64,000 bases of DNA from Luteimonas aquatica (GCF_022662575.1 NZ_JALBFU010000001.1:692381-756380), one strand, 5' to 3'. Shown: positions 38,512-48,488, numbered from the stretch's first letter. Translations and numbers: made by a program. Notes: generated by a model from the letters alone, not told the origin.

Positions 38512-38799
38512 TCAGGCGGTGCCGACCTGGGTGATCGACACCACGCTGTCCAGCCACACGTAATGCTCCCGGCGCGGATCGTTGGCATCGTCCAGGCGCA
38601 CCAGGGCGTTGTGGCCTTCGTTGCCCTGCGCATCGTGGAAGACCTGGATCGTGGGCAGCGCCACCACGACGCCGCGAATGCAGCGGCCGTCCTCGAGGAC
38701 CATCTCGACCAAGGCCTCGTCCTTCAGCGAGAAGGCGCGCTCCTCCAGCAGCGCGACCATGCGCGGATCGGTATGCACGCGTTCGGCGATCTGGCTCAT
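38512..38799 (-). CDS. DUF3247 family protein
   Basis: A 95-residue protein whose sequence (MSQIAERVHTDPRMVALLEE, VEMVLEDGRCIRGVVVALPT, EGHNALVRLDD, HYVWLDSVVSI) fits DUF3247. I recall this family from Xanthomonas and relatives as having an Sm-like beta-barrel, but could not check it. The ATG at 38799 has GGGAGA upstream. It is convergent with the thioesterase gene. Function unknown; RNA binding is only a fold-based guess. Confidence 0.8.
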   Translation of the reverse strand: MSQIAERVHTDPRMVALLEERAFSLKDEALVEMVLEDGRCIRGVVVALPTIQVFHDAQGNEGHNALVRLDDANDPRREHYVWLDSVVSITQVGTA

Positions 38800-39002
38800 C
38801 GCATTCTCCCGGCGGGGATGGGGACTGCGCCGATGACCGTGCCGGCAATCTCGATCCGGCAATGATCCGGCGACGCTCCCGATGCTACGCGCGCGGACTT
38901 AATCCGCGGTGACAGGCCGGTTAACCGCGCCCGGGCGCGGACTTCGCCCTCGCTTCACACAAGCGCCATCCCCGCCACGCGGCGGCGCGCGAGCATGCGC
39001 GC

Positions 39003-40148
39003 ATGGATCGGCGAACCGAGCATGAACGCATGTCTTCCAGCGATGCCTGGCAATGGGATCTGGTCGTGGTCGGCGCCAGTTTCGCGGGCGCGGCCTGCGC
39101 GCTCGCGGCGCGGCGCGGCGGCCTGCGCGTGTGCGTGATCGAGCGCAAGCGCGATCCCGGCCTGAAACTGCACACCACCGGCATCCTGGTGAAGGAAGCC
39201 GCCGAGCGGACGCTGCTTTCGGAGATTCCCGCCGTGCTGGTGCATCGCGTCGAGCGCGTGCAGCTGTACGCGCCCAGCCTGCGCCGCCTGTCGCTGCAGG
39301 CGCCCGATTATTATTTCCTGACCACCGACACGCCCAACGTCATGCGCTGGTTGACGGAGCGGATGCGCCAGGCCGGCGTCGAGGTGCGGCTGATGCAGTC
39401 CTTCACCGACGCGGCGCCGGTGTCCTCCGCGTCCGGCGCCGGCTGGCGGGTCGACGGCCTGGGACGCACGCGCTGGCTGGTCGGCGCCGACGGCGCGAAG
39501 TCGCGCGTGGCCATGCGCGCCGGACTCGGCCACGTGCGCGATTTCCTCTACGGCATCGAATACGAATTCGCCGGCGCGCGGCTGCGCGAGCCCGACGCGC
39601 TGCACTGCTTCATCAGCAAGCGCTACGCGCCCGGCTACATCGGCTGGGCGGCGCAGAATCCGACCGGCGTGCAGTTCGGCCTGGCGTTCCGCCACCGCCC
39701 CATGCGCACCGGCCTGCCCGACATCGACGGACTGCTCGCCGAGGTGGGCGAAGGCCTCGGCCTGCACGGCGGACTGCGGCCGAGCGCGACGCGCGCGGGC
39801 CTGATCCCCTGCGGCGGCGCGGTGGCGCCGCTGTCCGCGCCCGGCGTGATCCTCACCGGCGACGCCGCCGGCATCGTCTCGCCGGTCACCGCCGGCGGCA
39901 TCCATTCCGCCTGGCGCCACGGCTGGGCGGTGGGCGAGGCGGTGGCCGCGCACGTCGGGGGCCGTGGCCCGCCGCCCGAACGCGCGGCGATCCAGGCCGC
40001 GCCGCATTTCCGCAGCAAGCGCCTGCTGCGCTGGGCCTTTGATCGCTTCCAGATGGACTGGCCCTTCGACCTGCTGCTGCATTCGGCGCCGCTGCGCTGG
40101 GCCGCCGAGCAGGTGTATTTCCACCGCCGGGGCAACCGCCCCGGCTGA
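39003..40148 (+). CDS. FAD-dependent oxidoreductase (geranylgeranyl-reductase-like)
   Basis: A 381-residue flavoprotein of the PHBH/geranylgeranyl reductase group. The N-terminal dinucleotide-binding segment is DLVVVGASFAGAACALAARR, followed by a Glu-Arg-Lys (IERKRDPG) at the end of the second strand. The mid-protein motif is WLVGADGAKSRVA and the second FAD motif is GVILTGDAAGIVSPVTAGGI. An ATG at 39030 is an equally possible start. The neighbours (DUF3247 and the amidase, both on the other strand) give no hint of the substrate. A polyene, lipid or quinone ring is possible, but no carotenoid or quinone genes are adjacent. Confidence 0.85.
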   Translation: MDRRTEHERMSSSDAWQWDLVVVGASFAGAACALAARRGGLRVCVIERKRDPGLKLHTTGILVKEAAERTLLSEIPAVLVHRVERVQLYAPSLRRLSLQAPDYYFLTTDTPNVMRWLTERMRQAGVEVRLMQSFTDAAPVSSASGAGWRVDGLGRTRWLVGADGAKSRVAMRAGLGHVRDFLYGIEYEFAGARLREPDALHCFISKRYAPGYIGWAAQNPTGVQFGLAFRHRPMRTGLPDIDGLLAEVGEGLGLHGGLRPSATRAGLIPCGGAVAPLSAPGVILTGDAAGIVSPVTAGGIHSAWRHGWAVGEAVAAHVGGRGPPPERAAIQAAPHFRSKRLLRWAFDRFQMDWPFDLLLHSAPLRWAAEQVYFHRRGNRPG

Positions 40149-40188
40149 AGGCCCGGACGCGCCGCGTCCGTCCTGCGCGCCGCGCCGG

Positions 40189-41025
40189 TCAGTCGATCCG
40201 GAAGCGGTCGCCGTCCAGCATGGCGGGAAAGCGCGCGCGGTGCGCGGCGAGTTCGGCGGCCTGCAAGGTCGTGGTGGTCACCACTTCCTCGTCCGTGCAC
40301 TCGCTCACCGGATGGCCGAGGAAATCGATCACCGCGCTGTCGCCCGAGTAGTGCAGTCCGTTGCCGTCGGTGCCGACGCGGTTCAGGCCCGCCACGTAGC
40401 ACAGGTTCTCGATGGCGCGGGCGCGCAGCAGGGTCTTCCAGGGATAGGCGCGGGCCGAGGGCCAGTTGGCGACGTAGAACTGCAGGTCGAAATCCATGCC
40501 GCCCTCGCGCTCGACGTCGAAACGGTTGCGCGCGAACACCGGGAAGCGCAGGTCGTAGCAGACCAGCGGATTGATGCGCCAGCCCTTCCACTCCACCACC
40601 AGGCGCTCGCGGCCGGCGGCGTAGCGCTCGTGCTCCTTCGCGTAGCGGAACAGGTGCCGCTTGTCGTAATGCCGCAGGCCGCCGTCCGGCGTGGCCCAGA
40701 GCAGGCGGTTGAAGACCTTCGAAGCGCCGGCGCCGTCCTCGGCGCGCAACTGCACGCTGCCGGCGACCGCGGCGTCGAGCCGCCGGGCCTGCTCCATGAT
40801 CCAGGCCACCGTCGGGCCGTCCATGGTCTCGGCCTTGTCGATGGCCTCGTTGGAGAAGCCGCTGGTGAAGGTTTCCGGCAGCAGCACCAGGTCGGTGGTG
40901 CCGCGCAGGGGCGCGATCAGCTCGCCGTAGTAGTCGCGGTTGCCGGCCGGATCGTGCCAGCGGGTCGCGCCCTGCACCAGGGACACGCGGAGATCGTTCA
41001 TGGGGGTTCCGGGATCGGGCGTCAT
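40189..41025 (-). CDS. Nitrilase-superfamily omega-amidase (YafV/NIT2 type)
   Basis: A 278-residue carbon-nitrogen hydrolase with the catalytic triad Glu51 (VLLPETF), Lys122 (HYDKRHLF) and Cys156 (LVCYDLRFP). YafV-type enzymes hydrolyse alpha-ketoglutaramate and alpha-ketosuccinamate, the products of glutamine or asparagine transamination. The gene lies 25 bases downstream of an aminotransferase that would make these amides, so the pair forms a transaminase/omega-amidase route. An internal ATG at 41001 is a possible alternative start; the 41025 start has GAGG upstream. Confidence 0.9.
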   Translation of the reverse strand: MTPDPGTPMNDLRVSLVQGATRWHDPAGNRDYYGELIAPLRGTTDLVLLPETFTSGFSNEAIDKAETMDGPTVAWIMEQARRLDAAVAGSVQLRAEDGAGASKVFNRLLWATPDGGLRHYDKRHLFRYAKEHERYAAGRERLVVEWKGWRINPLVCYDLRFPVFARNRFDVEREGGMDFDLQFYVANWPSARAYPWKTLLRARAIENLCYVAGLNRVGTDGNGLHYSGDSAVIDFLGHPVSECTDEEVVTTTTLQAAELAAHRARFPAMLDGDRFRID

Positions 41026-41050
41026 GCGGGCCTCATGGAGGAAATGCGGA

Positions 41051-42196
41051 CTACAGCTTCTGCAGCCGCTCGATGGCCGCGTCCAGCGTGGCCTCGTTCT
41101 TGGCGAAGCACAGCCGCGCCAGGCGCTGGCCGGCCGGGGGAGCCTCGTAGAACGGCGACAGCGGGATCGCGGCGACGCCCTTTTCGGTGGTCAGCCAGCG
41201 GCAGAAGGCCAGGTCGTCGAGGTCGCTCACCGCCGAGTAGTCGACCAGCTGGAAATAGCCGCCCGGCACCGGCAGCGGCTGCAGCCGCGTGGTGAGCAGC
41301 TGCTCGCGGAAGCGGTCGCGCTTGGCCTGGTAGAAGGCGCCGAGTCGCTCGTAGTGCTCGGGCTCGGCCTCCAGCATCGCGGCGAAGGCGTGCTGCGCCG
41401 GGGCGAAGGTGCAGAACACGTTGTACTGGTGCACCTTGCGGAACTCCGCCGACAGCGCCGGCGGCGCGATGCAGTAGCCGAGCTTCCAGCCGGTGCAGTG
41501 GTAGGTCTTGCCGAAACTGGAGACGACGAAGGCGCGCTCGCGCAGCTCCGGGTAGCGCAGCGCGGACTCGTGGCGCGCGCCGTCGAAGACGATGTGCTCG
41601 TACACCTCGTCGGAGAGCAGGAAGATGCCGGTGCCGCGCAGCATTTCGGCCACGGCGGCCATGTCCTCGGCGGTGAGCATCGCCCCCGAGGGGTTGTGCG
41701 GGCTGTTGATGATCAGCAGCCGTGTCTTCGGCGTGATCGCCTCGCGCACGCGCTGCCAGTCGGGAGCGAAGCTGCGCGGATCCAGCGGCACGTGCACCGC
41801 GCGCGCGCCGGCCAGGTCGATGGCCGGCTCGTAGCTGTCGTAGGCCGGATCGAGCACGATCACGTCCTCCCCGGCGCGCACCACGGCATGCACGGCGTTG
41901 AAGATGGCCTCGGTGGCGCCGCTGGTGACGGTGATCTCGGCGTCCGCGTCCGGACGGTGGCCGTAGACGCGTTCGGTCTTGGCGGCGATCGCCTGGCGCA
42001 GCGCCGGGATGCCGGTCATCGGCGCGTACTGGTTGTGGCCGGCGCGCATGGCGCGGTCGAGCTCTTCCACCAGGCGCGGCGGCACCGAAAAGTCCGGGAA
42101 CCCCTGCCCCAGGTTGACGGCGCCGTGTTCGGCAGCCAACTGCGACATCACGGTGAAGATCGTGGTGCCGACCTTGGGCAGTTTCGTCTCAGGCAT
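41051..42196 (-). CDS. PLP-dependent aminotransferase, methionine/glutamine transaminase type (YbdL-like)
   Basis: A 381-residue class I/II aminotransferase. Visible features are VNLGQGFPDFSVPP, NQYAPMTGIPALRQAIA, TSGATEAIF, the NSPHNPSGAML motif, LLSDEVYEHIVFDG and the PLP lysine in VSSFGKTYHCTGWKLGY. This combination matches YbdL-type enzymes (methionine, glutamine and aromatic amino acids; keto-acid acceptors). The downstream omega-amidase makes the glutamine-dependent reaction effectively irreversible, which fits methionine salvage. Confidence 0.93.
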   Translation of the reverse strand: MPETKLPKVGTTIFTVMSQLAAEHGAVNLGQGFPDFSVPPRLVEELDRAMRAGHNQYAPMTGIPALRQAIAAKTERVYGHRPDADAEITVTSGATEAIFNAVHAVVRAGEDVIVLDPAYDSYEPAIDLAGARAVHVPLDPRSFAPDWQRVREAITPKTRLLIINSPHNPSGAMLTAEDMAAVAEMLRGTGIFLLSDEVYEHIVFDGARHESALRYPELRERAFVVSSFGKTYHCTGWKLGYCIAPPALSAEFRKVHQYNVFCTFAPAQHAFAAMLEAEPEHYERLGAFYQAKRDRFREQLLTTRLQPLPVPGGYFQLVDYSAVSDLDDLAFCRWLTTEKGVAAIPLSPFYEAPPAGQRLARLCFAKNEATLDAAIERLQKL

Positions 42197-42269
42197 GGGG
42201 CGGTCCGATGGGCATCGCGGTGGGGAACCGGCAGTTTACGGATGCGGGATGATCGGTTAAACCTTGCCG

Positions 42270-42755
42270 ATGACGACGCCTTCCACGCCATCGGCGACGC
42301 CTCCCGTTCCCGCCCTGGTGCGCGCCTATGCCGCCGCCAGGTATTACTGGCGCCACGACGGGCGATGGCATGCCTTCGCGGTCGGCCAAGCCGTGCCGGA
42401 ACTGGAACGCTGCTACCCGCGATCGGAACGGTTCGGCGCGATCTCGGCGTGGAACCCGCATTCGGTGCAGCGCGCCGAAGCGGCCAACCGCGCCGCCGAC
42501 GAAGCCCTGCAGGCACGGCTGCTCGGCAACGGCACGCCGTTCTGCCCCTCCTACGCCTCGGCCGGCAACCGCACCTGGCGCGAACCGGGCTGGATCGCGA
42601 TGGACTGGCCGGTGGCCGAGTTCGACGCCCTGCTGCGGCGCTTCGGCCAGCTGGCCGGCGTCTGGTGGACGCGCGGCGCCCTGGCGCGGCTGCGCGTGGA
42701 CGCGGCGCCTGCGCCGGGACTGGAAAGCGAGGCCTGGGTCGACTGGCTAAGATGA
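42270..42755 (+). CDS. DUF3293 family protein
   Basis: A 161-residue protein with the DUF3293 pattern: [26 protein letters not shown] near the middle, then a [18 protein letters not shown] segment. No signal peptide or membrane segment. An ATG at 42270 is preferred to a TTG two codons upstream. Function is unknown. It lies just before the ccm cluster but is not known to take part in cytochrome maturation. Confidence 0.8.
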   Translation: MTTPSTPSATPPVPALVRAYAAARYYWRHDGRWHAFAVGQAVPELERCYPRSERFGAISAWNPHSVQRAEAANRAADEALQARLLGNGTPFCPSYASAGNRTWREPGWIAMDWPVAEFDALLRRFGQLAGVWWTRGALARLRVDAAPAPGLESEAWVDWLR

Positions 42756-42792
42756 CGCGTCCGCCGACCGCCCGCCCGATGCCCGAGCTCTG

Positions 42793-43512
42793 ATGTCCGC
42801 CACCGTTTCCCCACCGCCGCCGCTGCTTGCCGTGCGCGGGCTGCGCTTCGCGCGCAACGAACTGCCGGTGTTCGGGCCGCTGAGCTTCTCGGTCGAGGCC
42901 GGCGAGGCGCTGCTGGTGCGCGGCGACAACGGCGCCGGCAAGACCACCCTGCTGCGCGTGCTCGCCGGCCTGCTGCGCGGCGATGCCGGGGAGATCGCCC
43001 TGCGCGGGCAGCCGGCGACGGCGGCCGTGCGCGCGGCCACCGTCGCCTACCTGGGACACCTGCCGGCGCTGAAGGCCGACCTCAGCGCGCTGGAGAACCT
43101 GCAGTTCCTGTGCGGACTGCACGGGCGGCGCTCGGGCATGTCGCTGGAGCGCGCGATGGCGACGGTCGGCCTGGCCGGCTACGAGGATGCGCTGGCGCGG
43201 CAGCTCTCCGCCGGCCAGAAGAAACGCCTGTCGCTGGCGCGGCTGTGGCTGGCGCCGGCGCCGCTGTGGCTGCTCGACGAGCCCTACGCCAACCTCGACC
43301 TGGACGGCATCGAGCTGGTCAACCGCATGGTGCAGGCGCACCTGCGCGAGGGCGGCGCGGCGCTGGTGACCACGCACGGCGCGTATGCCGCGCCGCCGGT
43401 GAGGACGCGGATGCTGGTGCTGGGCGAGGGTGAGAGCGAGAGCACTCGCGCAGCCGACCCTCCGCAGGCCAGCCCATCCCGCGCCATGGACGGCATCGGA
43501 CATCCTCGATGA
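42793..43512 (+). CDS. ccmA: Cytochrome c maturation ABC ATPase CcmA
   Basis: A 239-residue ATPase: Walker [20 protein letters not shown], the CcmA-like signature [17 protein letters not shown] and Walker [13 protein letters not shown]. With CcmB it forms the complex that uses ATP to release holo-CcmE. The last 25 residues (after VLGEGESES) are an unusual extension that overlaps the approach to ccmB. The stop overlaps the ccmB ATG by 4 bases. It is the first gene of the ccm cluster. Confidence 0.95.
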   Translation: MSATVSPPPPLLAVRGLRFARNELPVFGPLSFSVEAGEALLVRGDNGAGKTTLLRVLAGLLRGDAGEIALRGQPATAAVRAATVAYLGHLPALKADLSALENLQFLCGLHGRRSGMSLERAMATVGLAGYEDALARQLSAGQKKRLSLARLWLAPAPLWLLDEPYANLDLDGIELVNRMVQAHLREGGAALVTTHGAYAAPPVRTRMLVLGEGESESTRAADPPQASPSRAMDGIGHPR

Positions 43513-44234
43513 GCACGCCCGGGATGAGCGCGCACGAGATCGATGCGTCCTTCGCCTCCCCCGGCCTGCTCGCCTCGGCCCGGGCCCTGATCGTGCGCGA
43601 CCTGCGCCTGCTCTGGCGCCGGCGCGGCGACGCCCTGCAGCCGGCGCTGTTCGCCCTGCTGGTGATCGTGCTGTTCGCGCTCGGCCTCGGCGGCGAGACG
43701 CGGCTGCTCGCGACGGCCGCGCCCGGCGTGCTCTGGGTGGCGGCGCTGCTCTCCGGACTGCTGGCGCTGGACACGCTGTTCCGCGGCGACGCCGAGGACG
43801 GCTCGCTGGAACAGTGGATGCTGGCGCCGGTGCCGCTGGGCTGGCTGGTGCTGGTGCGCACCCTGATCCACTGGGCGACCACCGCGCTGCCGCTGCTGGT
43901 CGCCGCGCCGCTGCTGGCCGAGCTGCTGCATCTGCCGCACGCGCAGTTGCCGGTGCTGATGGCCTCGCTGGCCCTGGGCACGCCGGTGCTGAGCCTGCTC
44001 GGCGCGGTGGTGGCGGCGCTGACCGTGGGCATGCGCCGCTCGGGGATCCTGGTCGCCCTGCTGGCCCTGCCGCTGTACGTGCCGGTGCTGGTGTTCGGCG
44101 CCGGCAGCGTGGCCGCCAGCGCCCAGGGCCTGGACGTGACCGGGGCCCTGCTGCTGCTCGGCGCCGGGCTGGCGGCGGCACTGGTGCTGGCCCCGCTGGC
44201 CGCGGCCGCGGCGATCCGGATCGCGCTGAGTTGA
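43509..44234 (+). CDS. ccmB: Heme exporter membrane protein CcmB
   Basis: A 241-residue inner-membrane protein with about six hydrophobic helices. The N-terminus [20 protein letters not shown] and the segment [19 protein letters not shown] are characteristic of CcmB. It is translationally coupled to ccmA. In most clusters ccmC follows at once; here an azurin gene and its leader occupy about 830 bases before ccmC. Confidence 0.95.
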   Translation: MSTPGMSAHEIDASFASPGLLASARALIVRDLRLLWRRRGDALQPALFALLVIVLFALGLGGETRLLATAAPGVLWVAALLSGLLALDTLFRGDAEDGSLEQWMLAPVPLGWLVLVRTLIHWATTALPLLVAAPLLAELLHLPHAQLPVLMASLALGTPVLSLLGAVVAALTVGMRRSGILVALLALPLYVPVLVFGAGSVAASAQGLDVTGALLLLGAGLAAALVLAPLAAAAAIRIALS

Positions 44235-44321
44235 GCGTGACTGCCGTCCCCGCCATCCCGGCCGAACCCGCGGCCGGCTGATATGGTGCGTTGCGATTGC
44301 CTGGCCCGGTCGACACAAAGC

Positions 44322-44335
44322 GTAATTGATATTAC
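44322..44335. promoter_or_regulatory. AT-rich inverted repeat upstream of the azurin gene
   Basis: GTAAT-TGAT-ATTAC is a perfect 5-bp inverted repeat, 58 bases before the azurin start codon and in an AT-rich patch unlike the surrounding sequence. It could be an operator or part of an internal promoter. It contains one TTGAT half of an FNR-type site, but the other half is absent. Confidence 0.35.
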
Positions 44336-44393
44336 CTTTCGCGCACGACGCCGAGCCAGGTGCCGGTCCCGTCCACTCACGAGGCTACCCAGC

Positions 44394-44843
44394 ATGATCC
44401 GCAAACTCCTCCTCGCCGCAGCGCTGTCCGCGCTGGCCCCTTCCGCCTTCGCCGCCGCCAGCTGCTCGGTGGATCTGGAGGGCACCGACGCGATGAAGTA
44501 CAACCTGACCAACATCGACGTCAGCAAGAGCTGCAAGACCTTCACCATCAACCTCAAGCACACCGGCAAGCTGGCCAAGACGGTGATGGGCCACAACGTC
44601 GTGGTCGCGCTGACCTCCGACATCGCCGGCATCGACACCGACGGCATCAAGGCCGGCCTGCCCAGCGACTACATCAAGGCCGACGACATGCGCGTGATCG
44701 CCCACAGCAAGGTGGTCGGCGGCGGCGAAAGCACCACCGTCAGCTTCCCGGTCTCCAAGCTCGGCGCCGGACCGTATTCGTTCTTCTGCAGCTTCCCGGG
44801 CCACTCGGCGCTGATGAAGGGCACGCTCACGCTCAAGCCCTGA
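44394..44843 (+). CDS. azu: Azurin (blue copper protein)
   Basis: A 149-residue precursor with a signal peptide (cleavage after about residue 20, PSAFA-A). The mature cupredoxin carries all type 1 copper ligands: His67 in VMGHNVVV, Cys132 in SFFCSFPGH, His137 and Met141 in HSALMKG, with the adjacent Gly66. It has the azurin disulfide pair (Cys24 and Cys47). Azurin is a periplasmic electron carrier that can feed cytochrome c peroxidase or nitrite reductase. It lies between ccmB and ccmC, on the same strand, with its own AT-rich upstream region. Confidence 0.96.
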   Translation: MIRKLLLAAALSALAPSAFAAASCSVDLEGTDAMKYNLTNIDVSKSCKTFTINLKHTGKLAKTVMGHNVVVALTSDIAGIDTDGIKAGLPSDYIKADDMRVIAHSKVVGGGESTTVSFPVSKLGAGPYSFFCSFPGHSALMKGTLTLKP

Positions 44844-45064
44844 GGCCGGCGACGGGAGCGCCGCGCGAGCGGCCGCCGGCCCGCCCCGGCGGCCCCGGCG
44901 ATTCTCGGCCATCCGCCGGGCTGGTATCCTGCGCCACGCATTGTCGCGGTACGTACAGGTGTTTCGACTCGATCGCGCCGATCGGCTCCTGATCCCTGCC
45001 CGGAAGCGGCCGTCCCCGCCAGTCGCCCGAACCGAACGCCCGCAGCCGCCGTCCTCTATCAAGC

Positions 45065-45823
45065 ATGACTCCCGTCGTACGTTGGTTCCACCAACTCGGC
45101 TCCCCGCCCTATTTCGACCGCTTCGCAGCGCGCTGGGCGCCCTGGGGCTACGGGCTGGGGCTGGCCGTGATGCTGTGGGGCATCTGGCAGGGCCTGTTCG
45201 TGGTGCCCACCGACTACCGCCAGGGCGACAGCTTCCGCATCCTCTACATCCACGTGCCGAGCGCGTGGATGAGCCTGGCCGTGTACGGCCTGATGGCGCT
45301 GTACGCCGCGATCGCGCTGATCTGGCGGATCAAGCTGTGCGAGATCCTGGCGATGGCCTGCGCGCCGATCGGCGCCGGCTTCACCCTGATCACGCTGGCC
45401 ACCGGCTCGATCTGGGGCCGGCCGATGTGGGGCACCTGGTGGGATTGGGACCCGCGCCTGACCTCCGAGCTGATCCTGCTCTTCCTCTACCTCGGCATCA
45501 TCGGCCTCTACCACGCCATCGACGACCGCCGCGCCGCCGCGCGCGCCGCCGGCCTGCTGGCGATCGTCGGCGTGGTGCTGCTGCCGATCATCCGCTACTC
45601 GGTGGTGTGGTGGAATTCGCTGCACCAGGGGCAGACGATCAGCCTCACCGGCGGCTCGAAGATGGACGCGAGCATGCTGCCGCCCTTGGTGGCGATGGTC
45701 GTCGGCACGCACATCTGGTTCGTCGGCTCGCTGCTGGCGCGCGCGCGCGCGGACAACCTGCGGCGCGAGGCCGGCAAGGACTGGGTGGCCAGGCAGGCGG
45801 CCGCGCGCGGAGCGAGGCAATGA
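45065..45823 (+). CDS. ccmC: Heme exporter protein CcmC
   Basis: A 252-residue membrane protein with six hydrophobic helices and the heme-handling WWD motif ([16 protein letters not shown]) in the periplasmic loop, flanked by the conserved histidines in [10 protein letters not shown] and [11 protein letters not shown]. CcmC loads heme onto CcmE. A 221-base spacer separates it from azurin. Its stop overlaps the ccmD ATG by 4 bases. Confidence 0.96.
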   Translation: MTPVVRWFHQLGSPPYFDRFAARWAPWGYGLGLAVMLWGIWQGLFVVPTDYRQGDSFRILYIHVPSAWMSLAVYGLMALYAAIALIWRIKLCEILAMACAPIGAGFTLITLATGSIWGRPMWGTWWDWDPRLTSELILLFLYLGIIGLYHAIDDRRAAARAAGLLAIVGVVLLPIIRYSVVWWNSLHQGQTISLTGGSKMDASMLPPLVAMVVGTHIWFVGSLLARARADNLRREAGKDWVARQAAARGARQ

Positions 45824-45996
45824 GCTACCTCCACTACGTGGTCGCCGCCTATCTGGTCTTCGTCGCGGTCATGGCCTGGGACTGGCTGGCGCCGCGCCTG
45901 CAGATCCGCCGGCAGCTGCGCGCCGCGCGCCTGCTGGCCGCGCGCCGCGACGCCGCCAGGGCCGCGCCGTCCGACAACGGGGAGCTGACCCGATGA
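45820..45996 (+). CDS. ccmD: Heme exporter protein CcmD
   Basis: A 58-residue single-span membrane protein ([19 protein letters not shown], then a basic tail [15 protein letters not shown]), the normal size and topology of CcmD, which releases holo-CcmE from CcmABC. It overlaps ccmC and ccmE by 4 bases at each end. Confidence 0.93.
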   Translation: MSYLHYVVAAYLVFVAVMAWDWLAPRLQIRRQLRAARLLAARRDAARAAPSDNGELTR

Positions 45997-46481
45997 AAAC
46001 ACTGACCAACAGCCCGACCCGTCGCCGCCGCCTGTGGCTGATCCTGGGCGCGGTCGCCGCCGCCGCGCTCGCCACCACGCTGGTGGTGTTCGCGCTGCAG
46101 CGCAACGTCGCCTATCTCTACACCCCGGCCGAAGTGCTCGGCGGCAAGGCCGGCGAAAGCGTGTCCTCGGGCGCGGCCAAGTTCCGCCTCGGCGGCATGG
46201 TCGCGGCCGATTCCTTCCGGCGCGCCGAAGGCTCGATGGAGGCGCATTTCCTCGTCACCGACGGCGACGCGCAGCTGCCGGTCGTCTACACCGGCATCCT
46301 CCCCGACCTGTTCGCCGAGAAGCAGGCGGTGGTCGCCACCGGGCGCATGCAGGGCGGCGTGTTCGTCGCCGAGCAGGTGCTGGCCAAGCACGACGAGACC
46401 TACGTGCCGAAGGAAGTCGCCGACAAGATGGGCCTGGCGCACCAGAAGCATGGCGTGCCCACGCCGCCGGAAGCGCAGTAG
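45993..46481 (+). CDS. ccmE: Cytochrome c-type biogenesis heme chaperone CcmE
   Basis: A 162-residue protein with an N-terminal membrane anchor (about 14-35) and a periplasmic OB-fold domain. The covalent heme-binding histidine is His133 in [10 protein letters not shown], with Tyr137 as the usual axial ligand. The RFRLGG-like segment ([15 protein letters not shown]) is conserved. It is coupled to ccmD and directly abuts ccmF. Confidence 0.96.
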   Translation: MKTLTNSPTRRRRLWLILGAVAAAALATTLVVFALQRNVAYLYTPAEVLGGKAGESVSSGAAKFRLGGMVAADSFRRAEGSMEAHFLVTDGDAQLPVVYTGILPDLFAEKQAVVATGRMQGGVFVAEQVLAKHDETYVPKEVADKMGLAHQKHGVPTPPEAQ

Positions 46482-48488
46482 GTGCTGCCCGAGCTCGGAC
46501 AGATCGCGCTGATCCTGGCGCTGCTGGTCGCGCTGCTGCAGGCGCTGTTCCCGCTGGCCGGCGCGCAGCGCGGCAACGCGGCGTGGATGGCGGTGGCGCG
46601 TCCGGCCGCGTACGCGCAGCTGGCGCTGGTGCTGGCGGCGTTCGCGATCCTCACCGTGTCCTTCGTGATGCAGGACTTCTCGGTGCGCTACGTCGCCGAG
46701 AATTCGAATTCGCTGCTGCCGCTGGTCTACCGCTACACCGCGGTGTGGGGCGCGCACGAGGGCTCGCAGCTGCTGTGGGCGCTGATCCTGGCGCTGTGGA
46801 CCGCCGCCGTGGCCGAGTTCTCGCGGCAGCTGCCGCAGGCCGTGGTCGCGCGCGTGATCGGCGTGATGGGGCTGATCAGCATCGGCTTCCTGTCCTTCCT
46901 GATCTTCACCTCCAATCCCTTCGAACGGCTGCTGCCGGCGGCCGGGGAAGGCCGCGACCTCAATCCGCTGCTGCAGGACCCGGGGATGATCATCCATCCG
47001 CCGATGCTGTACCTGGGCTACGTCGGCTTCGTGGTGCCGTTCGCCTTCGCCGTGGCGGCGCTGCTCGACGGCCGACTGGACGCGCGCTGGCTGCGCTGGA
47101 CGCGGCCGTGGACCAACGTCGCCTGGGGCTTCCTCACCTGCGGCATCGCGCTGGGCTCGTGGTGGGCCTACTACGAGCTGGGCTGGGGCGGCTGGTGGTT
47201 CTGGGATCCGGTGGAGAACGCCAGCTTCATGCCCTGGCTGGCCGGCGCGGCACTGCTGCATTCGCAGGCGGCCACCGAGAAGCGCGGCAGCTTCCGCGGC
47301 TGGACCGTGCTGCTGGCGATCGCCGCGTTCTCGCTGTCGCTGCTGGGCACCTTCCTGGTGCGCTCGGGCGTGCTCACCAGCGTGCACGCCTTCGCCGCCG
47401 ATCCCTCGCGCGGGCTGTTCATCCTGATCTTCCTGGCCATCGTGATCGGCGGCTCGCTGCTGCTGTACGCGCTGCGCGCCCCGCGCTTCGAGGACGGGGC
47501 GGCGGCCAATGACCCGGCCCGCTATTTCGCCGCCAGCTCGCGCGAGACGCTGCTGCTGGCCAACAACGCCCTGCTCACCTCGGCCTGCGGCATGGTCCTG
47601 CTCGGCACGCTCTATCCGCTGCTGGCCGACGCGCTGGAGCTGGGCAAGATCTCGGTGGGCCCGCCCTACTTCGGCCTGCTGTTCCTGCTGCTGATGACGC
47701 CGCTGGTGCTGCTGCTGCCGTTCGGCCCGATCACGCGCTGGCAGCGCGAGCAGCCCTCGCGGCCGCTGGCGCTGCTGGCGCCGTGGGCGATCCTGGCGCT
47801 CGTGCTCGGCGCCGTCGCCTTCTTCCTCGCGCCGCAGGGACCGTGGAAGACCGCGGCCGGCATCGCCGGCTCCGCCTGGGTGCTGCTGGGCACCGCGCGC
47901 TTCGTCTGGACGCGCCTCGCGCCGGCACGCTCGCCCTCCAGGGGACGCCGCTTCACGCCGGAAATGCTCGGCATGGTCCTCGCCCACGGCGGCATCGCGG
48001 TGTTCCTGGTCGGCGCGCTGCTGGTGGAAGCGCAGAACCTGCAGCGCGAGCTCGCGCTCGAGCCCGGACAATCGGTGGAACTGGGGCGCTACACCTTCCG
48101 CTTCGAAGGCGTGGAGGAAACCCAGGGACCGAACTATGTCGCCGATCGCGGACGCGTGCAGATCTCGCGCAACGGCCGTCCGCTGGCCACGCTGGAGCCG
48201 GAGAAGCGCGCCTATGCCAGCGGCGGCCAGGTGATGACCGAGGCCGGCATCCGGCCCGGCGTGTTCGCCGACGTGTACGTGGCCCTGGGCGAGCCGCTCG
48301 ACAAGGTCCGGGGCGCCGCCGGCCCCTGGGCGGTGCGCGTGCACATCAAGCCCTTCGTGCGCTGGATCTGGATCGGCGCCGCGCTGATGGCGCTGGGCGC
48401 CTTCGTGGTCGCCGCCGACCGGCGCTTCCGTCCCGCAAAAGCGCCCGGAACCCCGGCGCAGGAACGTGCACGACAGGAGCACGCATGA
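46482..48488 (+). CDS. ccmF: Heme lyase subunit CcmF
   Basis: A 668-residue polytopic membrane protein of normal CcmF length with a GTG start immediately after ccmE. The tryptophan-rich WWD motif is GWGGWWFWDPVENASFMPWL; the conserved histidines include those in IIHPPMLYLGYVG and VLAHGGIAVFLVG. CcmF with CcmH ligates heme to apocytochromes. Its stop overlaps the ccmG ATG. Confidence 0.97.
   Translation: MLPELGQIALILALLVALLQALFPLAGAQRGNAAWMAVARPAAYAQLALVLAAFAILTVSFVMQDFSVRYVAENSNSLLPLVYRYTAVWGAHEGSQLLWALILALWTAAVAEFSRQLPQAVVARVIGVMGLISIGFLSFLIFTSNPFERLLPAAGEGRDLNPLLQDPGMIIHPPMLYLGYVGFVVPFAFAVAALLDGRLDARWLRWTRPWTNVAWGFLTCGIALGSWWAYYELGWGGWWFWDPVENASFMPWLAGAALLHSQAATEKRGSFRGWTVLLAIAAFSLSLLGTFLVRSGVLTSVHAFAADPSRGLFILIFLAIVIGGSLLLYALRAPRFEDGAAANDPARYFAASSRETLLLANNALLTSACGMVLLGTLYPLLADALELGKISVGPPYFGLLFLLLMTPLVLLLPFGPITRWQREQPSRPLALLAPWAILALVLGAVAFFLAPQGPWKTAAGIAGSAWVLLGTARFVWTRLAPARSPSRGRRFTPEMLGMVLAHGGIAVFLVGALLVEAQNLQRELALEPGQSVELGRYTFRFEGVEETQGPNYVADRGRVQISRNGRPLATLEPEKRAYASGGQVMTEAGIRPGVFADVYVALGEPLDKVRGAAGPWAVRVHIKPFVRWIWIGAALMALGAFVVAADRRFRPAKAPGTPAQERARQEHA

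Noticed and set aside
44322..44335. FNR-type site upstream of azurin
   Set aside because: Only a TTGAT half-site is present; the matching ATCAA half is absent, so it was recorded only as an unexplained inverted repeat.
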